From: Lepidodermella squamata
Lineage: Eukaryota > Gastrotricha
Length of the DNA stretch: 64,000 nt
Direction: 5' to 3'
NCBI GenBank assembly: GCA_047495785.1
Contig: JBLDXI010000038.1
Span: 186,001-250,000, forward strand
The translations under genes were made by a program, and so were the position numbers. This document shows, piece after piece, positions 1 to 11,785 of this stretch. The notes beneath the pieces are model-generated. The model saw nothing but the letters and a program-made list of their open reading frames with translations. It did no database searches and was not told where the DNA came from. Position 1 is the stretch's first letter, and every line of letters starts with the position of its first letter.

Positions 1-3000
1 TGTTCAGCAACTACCCGCTGTCAAGGCCGGCCAGCCATACAAACCACTCACGTTCTTCTTAGACAGCTTGAACGCGTTCGAGCATTGGCTCAGGTGCCAC
101 AATGGCGAGCCAGCTTTTGCCCTCCAATTGCCGATTTTGCTACAAGTCATGTTGGTGCAGGCTCATCGCGAACGCGCCCTTCAATTGTTGTGTGAATTTG
201 TTGACCTTGGCACATGGGCCGTGTGCCAAGCAATCACCGTCGGCCTGTTGCCATACATCCACCGGTTGGTGACTAACAACGAAGTAACACTAGCTGATCG
301 ACTCGTTTTTGTATGGGCGAAAATTGTTTCCATCGACAAGTCATCTCAAATGGAGCTTATCAAATGCCAAACTTTCAAGTATTTTGGAGCGGTACGTTTT
401 ATTAGTTTTAAGATGGATTCATTTTATCGATTTTTTTCTGTAAATAGCTGCTCAGTCCCGATGTTGCTGTTTCTGGCCTTCCATCGGCGCCTTCAACTCG
501 CGCTCTTGCCGCCTTTGTCCTAACTGCCGTCATGGTTCGATTCGCCAAGTTGCAATGCGAACTCAGCACTTCAAACCAGTCTCCGGGACCCAATGGGGAT
601 AGCGCAGCTGAAAATGCGCCGCCTGCTGCCGCTGCTGCAGCGTCATCGTCAACCGGCCATTCTTCAACGGCGAAGGCTGATACTCGGGGCTTGCTGACCA
701 ACACCATGCTACAAGCCGCTGAACAAGGTTTTGTCTGTTTCGAACAAGACGCTGATTTGAGGCAGTGGTTATGCCTCTGCCTATCAGCCTTGTGGCAGTC
801 TGATGACGAGGCGAAAGAGGCGGGCAGACGGCGCTTCCTATGTGACACTATGCTGATGGGCCACAATCCGACGAAACATCGACCGGCTGTTCGAGCAGCT
901 TTGGTCCGGGCCCTAGCCGCGTATCTATCCCCCTCAGCAGCGACGACTCCAATGGCGAGGACGGCGCTAGATTCAATGCGCCAGCTTGCTATTTCGATGA
1001 ATAAATTCCTGGGCGATTCAAGCCCATTGGTGCGGCTTGAATTGGTAGCGTCGCTTGCTTCAGTCGCTCAGCAATTCGAGTTTTTCGTAAAATCGAAAGA
1101 ACAGTCCGACCAGCCTGGTGGCATGGCGAAACGAGGCTCGACTGTCAATTTGCTGTCATCGGCTTCTCATAGCAACCTGCAGAACTTGGCAACGTCTCCG
1201 CCACAACGTTCAAGCCTGCTACCAGGTATGATGACTCAACAAAGCCAACCGGGCGGGGCGGTGTCGCATTTTGATGCGTTTTGCGCAACAATGATGCGTT
1301 ACATCTCTTTCCTGGCGAGTGATCCACACCCTGAGGTGCATACAGCCGCGAATCATCTGCTGAAAATCATCGAAATGAAGCAAAGCGACCCGCAGGTTAG
1401 CTACATTTTGTGTACAAAATTATTCCTATCTCGATTTATTCAGGCCATGGTACAAGCTCGTACGCTGCGATACCAGTTTGCGAGGCGCGACTCGAATTCT
1501 CTGGCTGATGACCAGCAAGAACCGCCCGGGGGTGGTGGTCTGGTTATGAGCCCGCCAGAACAGCGGACGACAATAGGCCAGTTGGCTACCGACACGAACC
1601 GCCCGCTGTTCGAAACAGGTCTGCTCGACCAGGCGTTCTCGCAGATTCAGCAACCCCTCATGTCGAATAAGACCGACGAGCAAATGTTGGCGGCTGCCGA
1701 AATAAATCAGAGGCGGAGGCGTAATTTTTCGTCTTTCGGCGGCGGCGAGTTGACATTTCGCAGTGGTGTATCTGTCGTTCAGCAGTACACGGCCAATGTG
1801 AGTCGGTATACGCGAGACCAGCTGATTTCGCATATAGCGCTGCATCCTAATTTGGACCTGATGATCGCTGCAACTGCGGAATCGGTTATTCTGATCGATC
1901 TTCTGAATTCGAATGTCGTATCATCGATAAATTTGATCACGTCAGCTCAGAAGGCGCAGTTCAGGGCCGGGGCCCCGTCGGCCTCTCCGGTTGTGCATAC
2001 GCAGTTTATCAACGCTGATCTCGTTGATGACCTGTTAATGACCGTATCTGGCGACGGTTGCTTGCGAATTTTCGATAAGTATCGATCAGAAGACGACACG
2101 CAGCTGCTGACTACGTGCAATTTACTGGCCGACCAATTCATCTCGAATATTCAGAACGTGGGCGGTGCTTCGCCTGGCATTTTCGGCGTGGGTATTGGTT
2201 TGGGCGCCCAGCCCATCTCCGGCTCGTCGATGGGTGCTTCGAGGCGCCTTTTGACGTCAGCAGCCTGGGACCAGAATGCCGGCGTGTTGTACGTGGCCGG
2301 TGATCTTCAGTTCATCCGCATGTGGTCGGCTGAGGTGGAAAACTGTGTGCAGGACATTCCTATCGGGCTGCCTTTCACCCAAATGTTGACAACATGCGTG
2401 TGCCATTCGTCGTCAGTTTTCTCAGCTTCGTCGACCCCAACCGATATGCTTGTTGCCGGCTTCTCGTCCGGTCAAGTTCGCGCCTATTCGACGACTGGCT
2501 CTAGTGGCTCGAGTGGCAGTATTCTGCTTGGCAGCCATAAAGACTCTGTCATCGGTATTAGATGGCAGCCTAAATCTTCAAATGTCATTATTAGCGCAGA
2601 GTATGAAATTTATTTAGTTTCATATTGATTGCTTAAAATATTTGAAAATTTTTAGTACGCGAGGATTTGTGCGATTTTGGGACATCAGACACCCCAATTC
2701 TGTGCTGAACGAATTCAACTCGGTTCCTGACGCCGCTGTTTTCGACGTCCATCCCGAGGCGAATCTATGCTTATGGTAAGTTGATTCTGAAATTTGACGG
2801 TTTGCATGCATTTTTTAAGGTGGATTTGTTTATTTCAGTTCTTAATCTTTTTTAAATTGAGCATATTCTTTTCTTTTAGTTCATCTCGCCACCAAAGTGG
2901 CAGTTTGTACGTGCACCCGCTGAGTTATCCCAGTCAAATGGCTCAAGTTAGAATGTCGGTGGCTGCCGCCGATCTGCCCTCGCCTCAGATCAGCAAGGAC

Positions 3001-3129
3001 CTGCTGGCACCGGTGATGAGTGCCACCGCCACATTCCATCAAAACAAGCCGTTGTTCGCAACGGCAACTGCTGACCGCCGCCTGTGTCTCTACCGAGTAG
3101 AGCCTCGCGCTACACCCGCCTTGGCTTGA
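1..3129 (+). CDS. RPTOR: Raptor, regulatory-associated protein of mTOR (3' part)
   Basis: Raptor is the scaffold of TOR complex 1: it recruits substrates with TOS motifs and links TORC1 to Rag GTPases on the lysosome. The window opens inside the gene, so the N-terminal conserved (caspase-like) domain is missing. Visible exons are 1-391, 448-2600, 2656-2775 and 2880-3129, and the frame is kept across all three introns (44-104 nt). The first exon reads QLPILLQVMLVQAHRERALQ, diagnostic of the raptor HEAT-repeat region. It is followed by a Ser-rich linker and then the C-terminal WD40 propeller, with blades such as GDGCLRIFDKY, DLQFIRMWSAEVENCVQDIP and TRGFVRFWDIRHPNS. The order and content match metazoan raptor. 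The shorter linker and the C-terminus ending ALA are lineage-specific. No AATAAA was seen close to the stop. Confidence 0.95.
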
Positions 3130-3810
3130 TAGTCTTTTGTAACTCCTGCCGCGAAACCAAAAAAACATTACATATATGAATACTAATAGTGACAATATAT
3201 GAAAACAAAATCAATAATTTTTGATGATTATTCTGTATAAATATGTATACTATTAAATGTGCATTGATTGATGGATGAAACCTGCAATACTTGTAAATTT
3301 GCGCCAGACGATTATGAAATGTTGAAACAATTTCCGGACGTTGAATATGCGGTGCTGTCGACGATTCGGTGATCAATTACTATTGAATGCGATTCGTTTA
3401 GCCTTTGTTTTTTTGAGCAAGTTACGCCCGAGTTTCTCCGTATAACGTTTGATAAAAATGCCAAGTAAAATTAAACAAAATGATGCCCCGTCACATAAAG
3501 GTGTAACAGCTTTTTCGAAAATATATTTTCGTGGAAATCTCGGCAGGAAGTTCAATTTCCTAATTACATACCATGTACCAAGCCACCGAGTTTCACCCAA
3601 TGACCAGATTTGTTAGATTTCGGAGCTCCTGTTCATAACATCGATTGACCTCATCGTTTCATGACTCGCGACTGGTGCCATCGGATTCTCCATCAAATTT
3701 CGCGCATTCCTATAGGCTGAAATCTGAAAACTGAATTCCGCGTTCCAGAGGCATGAACTCTTTAAGGGAAAAATTTAGAAAAATGTATGTCCCAAAATTC
3801 TAAATTATCA

Positions 3811-4786
3811 TTATAAATCGATGAATCGACCAGTGAGTCCAAGAATAACACGTGGCCTGATAACAAGGACAAATGAATTTGGAAAAATTGAGTGGGTTCG
3901 GTGACCTTTCTCCAAGAATCGAGCCATCAATCGCATTACCAGTGATTGGGTGTTGCTATTAGCAACTTCAGCTTCAGGTCTCGGAGCACCCTGATACACC
4001 TCAAAGTTGTAGCAACAGCCTGATGCATCGCACAGCTCGAAAATGTTGATGCAAAAGGGGTGACTTTTGGATTTGATGTATTGCCTGAACGACAGCCGAC
4101 CTCGAAAATTCATCATAGATTCGTCGATAACCATGCATTTTGGCAGATTTCCTTGACAGTGGAAGTTCATCTGAAGCCGATCAAGTGTCGGTCAAATTTC
4201 GGCTAAATTATCGGTGGCTAACTGATGCTGAGCAGAATTGGGGTTTGCGAAGCAAATCGCAGTGCACAAAAGCTGGAACCTGTTCCGGCTCATCCGATTC
4301 CTTGAACCTCGGCTCCAGGACCAATAAGTAGAAAGATTGGCAACTTTTCCGTGCTCATGAGTAGCCTTATTCCAAACCAAAGCCTAATCTCCCATGCATT
4401 AGTTGGACGCCAACTTCTACGACCTGTTTTATTTTTATTTTTATGATTTCAACGTAAATACTTGGTATTAAAATGACAAGAAGGCGAAATTAAATTTCTG
4501 TTTCTGGGCAGATGGCATAACTAATAAACCGAATTAGGATATCTTTGCCAGCTAATACTTCGTAAGAAGTCTATACTGACTACTTATCAATCAAAAAAGT
4601 ATACTCACGGCTGCCTCGAGGGGCAAATGCGAATTGTTGATTGGGGACGTATAGGTTAGTCCAAGTCGCTATCCATTTGAAAATGACCTGGGCTCCAATC
4701 ATTCTCCTGAAGAGAAAGTATGCATCATTCGACCGAGTTTCCTCAGGTGCAGATTTCCTCGAATAGGCTCGGCTAGGCTCGTCCAA
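3811..4786 (-). pseudogene. piggyBac-type (PGBD/DDE_Tnp_1_7) transposase relic
   Basis: This is a decayed fragment of a cut-and-paste transposase of the piggyBac superfamily. Read on the minus strand, a first piece (4786-4580) contains WTNLYVPNQQ, resembling the TN-Y block of PGBD proteins. A second (4380-4192) carries SRNRFQLLCTAICFANPN. A third (4170-3811) carries VIDESMMNFRGRLSFRQY and NIFELCDASGCCYNFEVYQG, the signature around the first catalytic Asp. The second and third pieces are in the same frame and are separated by a TGA, most simply a CGA-to-TGA change, so the copy is dead. The block expected to hold the second catalytic Asp reads HSIFPNSF and lacks it. No terminal repeats or TTAA target sites were located. 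Minus-strand coding-like sequence at 3373-3600 may be more of the same element, but this is unproven. Confidence 0.75.
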
Positions 4787-6347
4787 TTCTCGCCAGATTA
4801 CCTATAGGATCGTCCATCAAACAAGAGTAAAACTTGAAAGGTTGTGCTACTACAGCTCTACGAAACTCCTGTTGTAGGTTCAGAATTTCAATGCGAATTC
4901 GAAAATGAAATAAAACCTATGTAATGTATTGTGATGAGAAATGATATAAGAAGTAAGCTTAATAGATGAGACTCTATTACAGTACTAAGGTTGAACTGTA
5001 AACGGGCCGATTTCTTAGAAATTTCACAATTTCGCGTTAGCCTCGAAGATGGGTAAAAGAAGGCCTCAACGCGCAGCTCCACGCTTGAATGTTGTTCCTG
5101 ATGGCAAAAGCATCAGCTACAAGGACTTCAAATCTGAAACTTATAGGTTCACTCGCATCGGATTTGTCAGCGCAAAGAAGTATCCCCAAACGAAACCCGA
5201 GCAGAAACGAAACCCGAATTCATTCTCAATCGCGAATTCAAGGAAACGTGCAACAACTACGAAGGCTGGTTTTTCGTATACAATTTCACGGATAAAACCT
5301 TCCATTTTTCAAGTAAATGTCTCGAAAACCCCCTCAAAGCGACTTCATGATCATGGCAAGTCGTATCCTGATTTTTTCAGGCTTTATTGGGCACCCCGAG
5401 ACACTACCGCTAAAGTGTTATGGGATCTATTGTTAGATTTTCTCAGTCTGAGTGGATGCGCTAGGCTACTCTCATGGCTGTTCTGAGATCTTCAGGCTTA
5501 ACTTATTTGAGATTTATTCCGGTATCCACAACCGAACCGACATCTTTTTATCTTTTTAAAAGTCTAACTTCATTTTACTCATTTTTTCATTTAAAATTAG
5601 AAAAACACGCTCACTGCACCTCACAGGTTAATATGATATATGCTGGTTTCGAGGCCGATTCGAAACCTGATTATATGAACGGCGGTGAAGGTTCTAGGTC
5701 GTGGTTACTTCGGCTGGGAAGTGCATTAGCTTTGAAAAATTATTAATGAACTTATAATTTTATGTTAAAATAAATAAAAAGCCGAAAATAATTCAGCAGA
5801 TGAATTTTGCTCGAGAGCGAATGATGAAAGAGACAACATTAAGATCGCTCCCAATTCGGAAGCGTCGTTAGAAACGACTCGGTTTAACGAAACCAGCGAA
5901 ATCAGGATTACTATTGCAAGTCCTGAAAATAGCTCAACTCGATGCCAAAGCTCGATTACTGCGTCTTGCTGCTATGGAACCTGGAAACTGAGCTATAACG
6001 TCTCCTCTTTTCCGAGGCATGAGGCCACGGTCATTTTTGACTTCTGTTAAGCAAATCTAACCGACCTGAAAGGCCTAAGGTAGGTTACTTAATAGGCAGC
6101 GGGCAGCGCAGCGGCACTCGACACTCATTCGATCTGCAACATTTTACCAGCAGCAAACCTGAGAGGTGTTCTTTCAATGAATTGACAAGACCTCATCGAG
6201 ATATCTCGACATATCAATCACCCGATGTAAGTTCCTATTTCCGTCAAGATATTGACGATCTATTTCCTCCGATCTTTAGATCCACCTTTTCAACTACAAT
6301 GCTACGCTAAGCTTGACGTTAAGCGGCGAGTGATAGACTGGATATGG

Positions 6348-6373
6348 CCATGAGACGTAGCTACGTCTCATGG
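6348..6373. repeat. Perfect 26-bp palindrome
   Basis: The 26 bases starting CCATGAGACG and ending CGTCTCATGG are exactly self-complementary, centred on AGCT, with no spacer. Flanking bases do not extend the symmetry. It may be a transposon footprint or a protein-binding site; nothing decides between these. Confidence 0.9.
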
Positions 6374-7048
6374 ATATGGCGAACCATGCGAGTTTTCACT
6401 TTCTATTATTTGTTAATCGTCTCGTACCTTTTGACCGGATTGTTAATTGAGGCCAATAAAACGTTCAGAACGCTTTTTGTTTCGTTTTTGTTCATTTCAC
6501 CTGTAAACATGTCTCAGGCTAGCCTATCGTGAATGCAGTTTTACAACCATGCGAGTCTCGCCATGTCTAATTAATATGCGGGAAGAGCAGTACAAGAAGT
6601 ATGGCTACTTCACAAATATGGGCATCTAGTTTGAGGTTTCCCCACCGGTCTCTTTCATTCCTTTTAGGTCGTTCGACTCATCGACTCCTTCCATAGGTTA
6701 GGTTTGCCCGGTGGTATCGGTTTCTTGTCGTCAAAGGTCATTGTTACAAAGATTCTAAGCCTCTAATTTCCAGAATTTTTTTTATTAGAAAAATCCGTTC
6801 ACATGTTGTTAAATGCCACCCCGAGGGCACCGAGCATATATAATGATAGTTAGTATCGCGGTTAGGAAACGGTAGGATAGCACTAGAGTTATTATTATTA
6901 TTATTTCCATCATTTATCATTAATTAGTATTATTTGGTTATTATTTTGTAAGAGTTTCGAGACGTGGCCTATTTTTAAGGTTCCTCTTATTTGTGATCAA
7001 TCGTTTCGGATCGGCTTGAAATTCTGCTTGATCCAACATGTTGAAAAT

Positions 7049-8770
7049 AACGCGTTATTAAGATTTTTGACGCGTTAATGAACGTTTCGCTGGTATCAAT
7101 CTGACCCATTTCTAATGCAAAAGGCACACAAAGCAGACTAGCTTTCAAGCCTTGACTGTTAATTCTTGCTCCGTATTTGTATATTTTCCTGTTACCTTCT
7201 GCAATTGGCTTCTTATGACGTTTCGGGTTTTTTCATCTCTAGTCGTATTATTTTATGTTTTGTTGATAATTATGATTGATATGACTTTGTTCGCTAGATA
7301 CAAGTGTTACTGCAATTTTCCCAATTACGCGAGGAATCGGCCAAACGTCGACAAATATTAACAATAAAATGAAAATAAAGCCTTTAATCAAGTCTTTTGC
7401 CTGGATTTTTTACACCAAAATTTATTGCATGAAAGGCAACATTCAAGCATTATTTTCCATCTCTATACAGGGGATTTGTAAAAATAATATAATTACATAA
7501 CGCGTTATAATTTTATGACGCGTATAAGAGCACTACGCAAAAAAGTCCGGTCCACCGTATGTTCATTTTTCGTAGTGAATCTATGGTGAAGTTTTGTAGA
7601 AGACAATGCCAATTTCTTTGAGATCCGATATATTTCAAGAACATGAAAACACTTCATCGTGGAACCAGGGTTTATTTTTTGCATACGATGACGTTCGAAT
7701 CCCAAATCAGTGACCGGACCAGTGTAGATCACTGCTCTCGACGTAGTATAGACGTATCAGTATAGAAAAATAGAGTGAGATTTTTTCTAGCAGGCCTCGC
7801 AGTTGACAGCCGCTGGAAAATCCCAATCCTTATATGACTTGTCAGAAAAGGTTTATGTCCCTCGGCAATCAATGTTATAGTACCCATCACAAGTCTTTCC
7901 GATTAGCCCAGAAGTGCAGCTTCAAATATAGACCTGACCCCCTTCCTTACGAATTTCGGTTTATTTCTAAGCCTGTCCACATTTTCCGATATATTGTCAT
8001 GTAGGTAAAGCTTAAGGTAAAGCTTCTAATAGCGCTATTGGTTTAAAACAGTTTGTTGGTACCTAATTTTGATTGGAAGCGGTCTTAAGGGGAATCCTTG
8101 CTTGGGACTTGGGAAAAGGATAGGAATATCTCGTAAGTAAATCTAGAGGTGTTTTATGTGTTACATGGTCCAATTCTGAAATATATGGCAAAACGCGTAC
8201 TTGACAGCTTATGACCAAGTGTCCTCAAAAAAGCTTTCGCTCAGCTTTACGGGGATCCTGACTTTGAGCCTATTCGATGGTCAACTTCAAGTGTAAGGAA
8301 GGAACCTGCTTACTAATTTACCATAATTTTAATGATTTGAAGAATCGTGCGGTGTAGGGATAACTTTTACTCATTTACCACCCTCGAGAACTTCGTATTT
8401 GCTTAAAACCTAAGAATATTCCAATAGAAAGACTAAATTTTCTACCGGGATTACTTTCGTGGCACCTCCTAGCTCGCACTTCTCAATATATAGGACTAGG
8501 ATCGGAATTCTCCTGAGCTAAAAATTAGAAATTTTAGCAGCAACACACTCAGTTTTACCCATGCAACTAGTTGGAACTTGGTAAACAACGGTAAGGCATT
8601 ATTATATGATATTTAGATATCAGGCGTTTTGTCGATGTCCTCAATCGCTTATTAATCCAATAAAGTTATACCTAGGGTCTTAGAGCTAGTTAAAAAATAA
8701 GCTGGGACTTGCTTTTACGGTTCATCAGCTATCACTAAAACGCATTATAAATTTGTAACGCGTTATTTTA
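7049..8770 (+). repeat. Three dispersed copies of an AACGCGTTA...ACGCGTTA motif
   Basis: Copies lie at 7049-7080, 7499-7526 and 8739-8770. Each has AACGCRTTA, about ten A/T-rich bases, then RACGCGT followed by A/T. All are in the same orientation. They could be ends of degenerate transposons or a dispersed regulatory motif. Confidence 0.5.
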
Positions 8771-8945
8771 CCTGTATATAGGCAGTTTTCTCTTTGTTTT
8801 CTCAGGAAGAGGTTTAACATTGGAGCAGAGTAGGGTCATTTATGATTTGGAATATGGGAAAGGTTATAACGCATACTACTGCTGATACGTTTCTGGAGCA
8901 GCTCAGAATTCAACATTATTGGCATTGGGAAGCGTGTTGCCTTCA

Positions 8946-9013
8946 AGGATACATTCAAAGCCGTTCCACGCTTCCCAACGTTGGAGAGCGTAGAGCGGCT
9001 TTGAATGTATTCT
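8946..9013. repeat. Imperfect palindrome of about 66 bp
   Basis: The arms meet at AACGTT (8977-8982) and pair at about 28 of 33 positions. As a result both strands translate to near-identical peptides (YIQSRSTLxNVG). The sequence could form a long hairpin. It resembles a fold-back repeat or the core of a small inverted-repeat element, not a gene. Confidence 0.8.
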
Positions 9014-9633
9014 ACGGTAGGCATGGGAGCACAATTCAGAAGGCAATAGAGAGGCGGCAAAATTATGCTAGGCAGATATCAGACCTCAGACGCATCTAAG
9101 GACCAAGGTATCGACATAGACGGATATGTGGTCTAATTATGTTGCTTTTAAAAGCTTCCATCTGTGTGTCTAAGATGAATGGCATTCGGCATATTTGCGT
9201 AAACTTTTCGCGCTGAAATATCTTGAAAACGGCAGCAGGGCTATTTTTAGCAAAAGACGGCGTTTGTAGCACACACGCACCATGTGCCTGGTGAATCATT
9301 CAACGCATGCTGCTGCGCCGGTTATTAATGCACGCGTTCTCGCCCCAAATCAGTTTTTTCCTGCATCCTCTTTTAGTTATAAGCAAAATATTTAATTCTA
9401 CGACCCGCAAAACCCGGATTTCGTTAATTATCCAGCCGGCTAGGTATACAAGTTGGAAAATTCTAATTGTATACCCATTTTATTATGCTATCTTACTTTC
9501 CAAGAATTTAAAGGAGTTGAGTGCATCACGGACATTCCTTTTTCGCGCCATGCGAATTTTCATCGAAATGATTTTTTTAGCACAATGGCCGTGGTTTAAC
9601 TTAATAATTTTTCCAATCGAATGCTCACATCTC

Positions 9634-11368
9634 ATGGCAACTTCTGAATCTCATCGGCTACTTTCGCGCGAACTAAAAAGGTTTGAACCCCAATTGAGGT
9701 TTTTAAATTTCCTATTAAAATGATTTCCTGCGCTCAGGCTTACCGACGTGTTTGAAGACAGCGGCATTAACGTCTTACCCGATGAAGACAATTTTTTCGT
9801 ATGGAAGCTGTGGTTCCAAGGCCCTGAAGGGACGGCATTTGAAAAAGGCACGTTCCACCTTGAGCTACGCTTTCCCGATAATTACCCACAAAAGCCGCCG
9901 GCTATCAAATTCCTTAATAGGATATTTCATCCGAATGGTACGTCTTGACTCTGATTTCCTCTGAATTATACAGATTACGGTTTCCTTCATTATAGTCCAT
10001 TTGGATGGATCCCTTTGTCTGGATATCCTAAGCAGTAACTGGTCGCCATGCTGCGACGTGTCGCTAATTGTCTGTTCAATCCGCGACTTTCTCGAGAATC
10101 CTAATCCTTACTCTCCAGCCAATGCAAACGCCGCGCTTCTATTCAGCCACGACCCGGATGCGTATCATGACCGTGTTCGGCGCCTTATCGACGCCCAGGG
10201 CGACAGCAACGCTGAGATGGCAATCCTAAATGAACCGATCAGCTCCGTCGAACTTCAGATGAAAGATGTCCGAATAAGCCGCGAAGCAGTTGCCAGAGTT
10301 CGACTTTCCCAAGATTTCGATCAGTACGGTTTTAGATTGAGGTGTTTTTATATTTAAAAACTAATTCGTGATAGGTTGAAACGGACAGTCGATCAACTAG
10401 ATGGTATTTCAGACCTGAATATGACAACATCTGATCTAAAACTGAGTGGAAAATTACTCGGCCGACAGCCATTCTACATACAATTTTCAAACACATATCC
10501 CCATGGCGTGGCCAGGGCTAATTTCGAAGACTGCCCACCTCATCCTAATAGTAAGGATTCTCAGGTTTTACCTTGTATTCATTTCTCCACAAATTGAAGT
10601 CTTCAAAGGGAAAATAATTTGTGTTCCATTACAGTTTCGCCCGACGGAATCCTATCGCTTAATCAGCAATCTTTCCGAAACTGGACCAGCAATCGTCGCG
10701 GAACAGGGCGACTTGGGTCTCTTCTCGCCAGCATTTTAGCCATTTTTGCCTCACCTAGTTCGGAGGCCGTAATTGTCAACCCTGCCGCAGCTCATCTTGC
10801 TGGAATATCGCATAAGTCCTGCCTTTCTCGTGAAGCTCAATTGCGGCTAGAAGACGAGCTAGCCGAGTAAGTTCCTTATAAATCTTGAATTTCAATTGTA
10901 TATAAGCGTTTTTGAACTTTTTGGTTACTGCGGGCGATTTGCAGGGTGCTCGTATTTGTCCTTTTTGGTGTCTTCTTCCAACTTGGGTCTCTAAAGTTGT
11001 TTTCAATTTAAACAGACTTAACTCGGCTTCGCCGTTCGGAATTAGCGCTGGGCCCACTGAACAAGATAACCTTTGGACCGTTGTAGTAGTTGGACCGGAG
11101 GCGTCGCCTCGCGAAGGCATAGTCTACAATCTCGAAATGGAATTCTCACCACGATACCCTTCGGAAGTTCCAACTCTTCGGTTCGTTGAACCTCGCTTAT
11201 TGCACCAACAAGGCAAGTTTCAAGTCAAATCATTGGCGTCTTTGACAGCAATATTATCATCTAATTTCAGTTGATCAACTCAGTGGTGTCGTGAAGCTTG
11301 ACTTTGAGTGGACTGAGCACACGCGAATCAGTAGCTTATTACTGGCTGTGCAAATGCTGATGCTGTAA
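9634..11368 (+). CDS. Triple UBC-domain protein A (one active-like, two degenerate E2 domains)
   Basis: UBC folds are the catalytic domains of ubiquitin-conjugating (E2) enzymes; here three sit in one 431-residue chain. Exons: 9634-9680, 9738-9937, 9996-10341, 10375-10550, 10635-10866, 11016-11212 and 11271-11368, in frame throughout. Domain 1 has WKLWFQGPEGTAFEKG, YPQKPP, HPN (80-82) and DGSLCLDIL with the expected catalytic Cys90 seven residues after HPN, then WSP. Domain 2 (about 198-330) keeps GKLLG, YP and HPN (254-256) but has Ser264 at the cysteine position. Domain 3 (about 335-431) has VVVVGPEASPREGIVYNLEMEF and YPSEVP, with HQQ instead of HPN and VKLDF instead of a Cys site, and ends early. 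The last intron (11213-11270) needs a GC donor to stay in frame. The start was chosen because RLLSRELKR matches the N-terminal helix of E2s and of the neighbouring paralogue. Confidence 0.88.
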
Positions 11369-11485
11369 TGTATTAAGTTGTGAACTATATTATCATTGTT
11401 GATCTTCCCTTGTTCGATCTCACGCCATTTTGTTTGTTACGGCGTGCATTTTTTAAAACCTTTCAAGCGACTTTGCGTTTCATGC

Positions 11486-11491
11486 AATAAA
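11486..11491 (+). terminator. Poly(A) signal AATAAA of triple-UBC gene A
   Basis: A canonical AATAAA lies 118 nt after the stop codon of the first triple-UBC gene and 295 nt before the start of its paralogue. This supports two separate transcription units or cistrons. Confidence 0.6.
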
Positions 11492-11785
11492 AAATTTCCT
11501 TGGTAATATAATTTGGCATATGTTATGAATATCGCAATTGGGCGGAATATGAGCGTGAAGCTGCGTGTTGGTCAACGGTATCTTATCTTCGTTTATTTAG
11601 CGTAATCTTACTGATACCCCTCAAAGCTGGGAAATCAGCCGCTGTGCATATTTGGCACGCAACTCTGCCCTCCTACGTTTTCTTGGCCAGCGGTAGTCAC
11701 GAATTCGTGACCACCACTCCTCGGTACATATACAAAACAGCCCACATTTTCCGTTTCAGGTCATTGCATTCCTCCAAACTCAATT

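Larger units (their letters stand above)
4790..9633. other. Gene-poor region without a recognisable gene
   Basis: I see no convincing coding exon here. Short ORFs lack family motifs and splice support. The region holds a 26-bp perfect palindrome, a roughly 66-bp imperfect palindrome and three copies of an ACGCGTTA-bearing motif, listed separately. It probably consists of old repeats around the piggyBac relic. Confidence 0.5.

Noticed and set aside
5049-5486. 145-codon plus-strand ORF downstream of the piggyBac relic
   Set aside because: No family motif, no neighbouring exon or poly(A) logic, and overlapping ORFs of similar quality in other frames.
7505-7732. 75-codon minus-strand ORF and a GTTCGAATCCC string resembling a tRNA B box
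   Set aside because: No matching A box at the right distance and no cloverleaf stems; the ORF has no recognisable motif.
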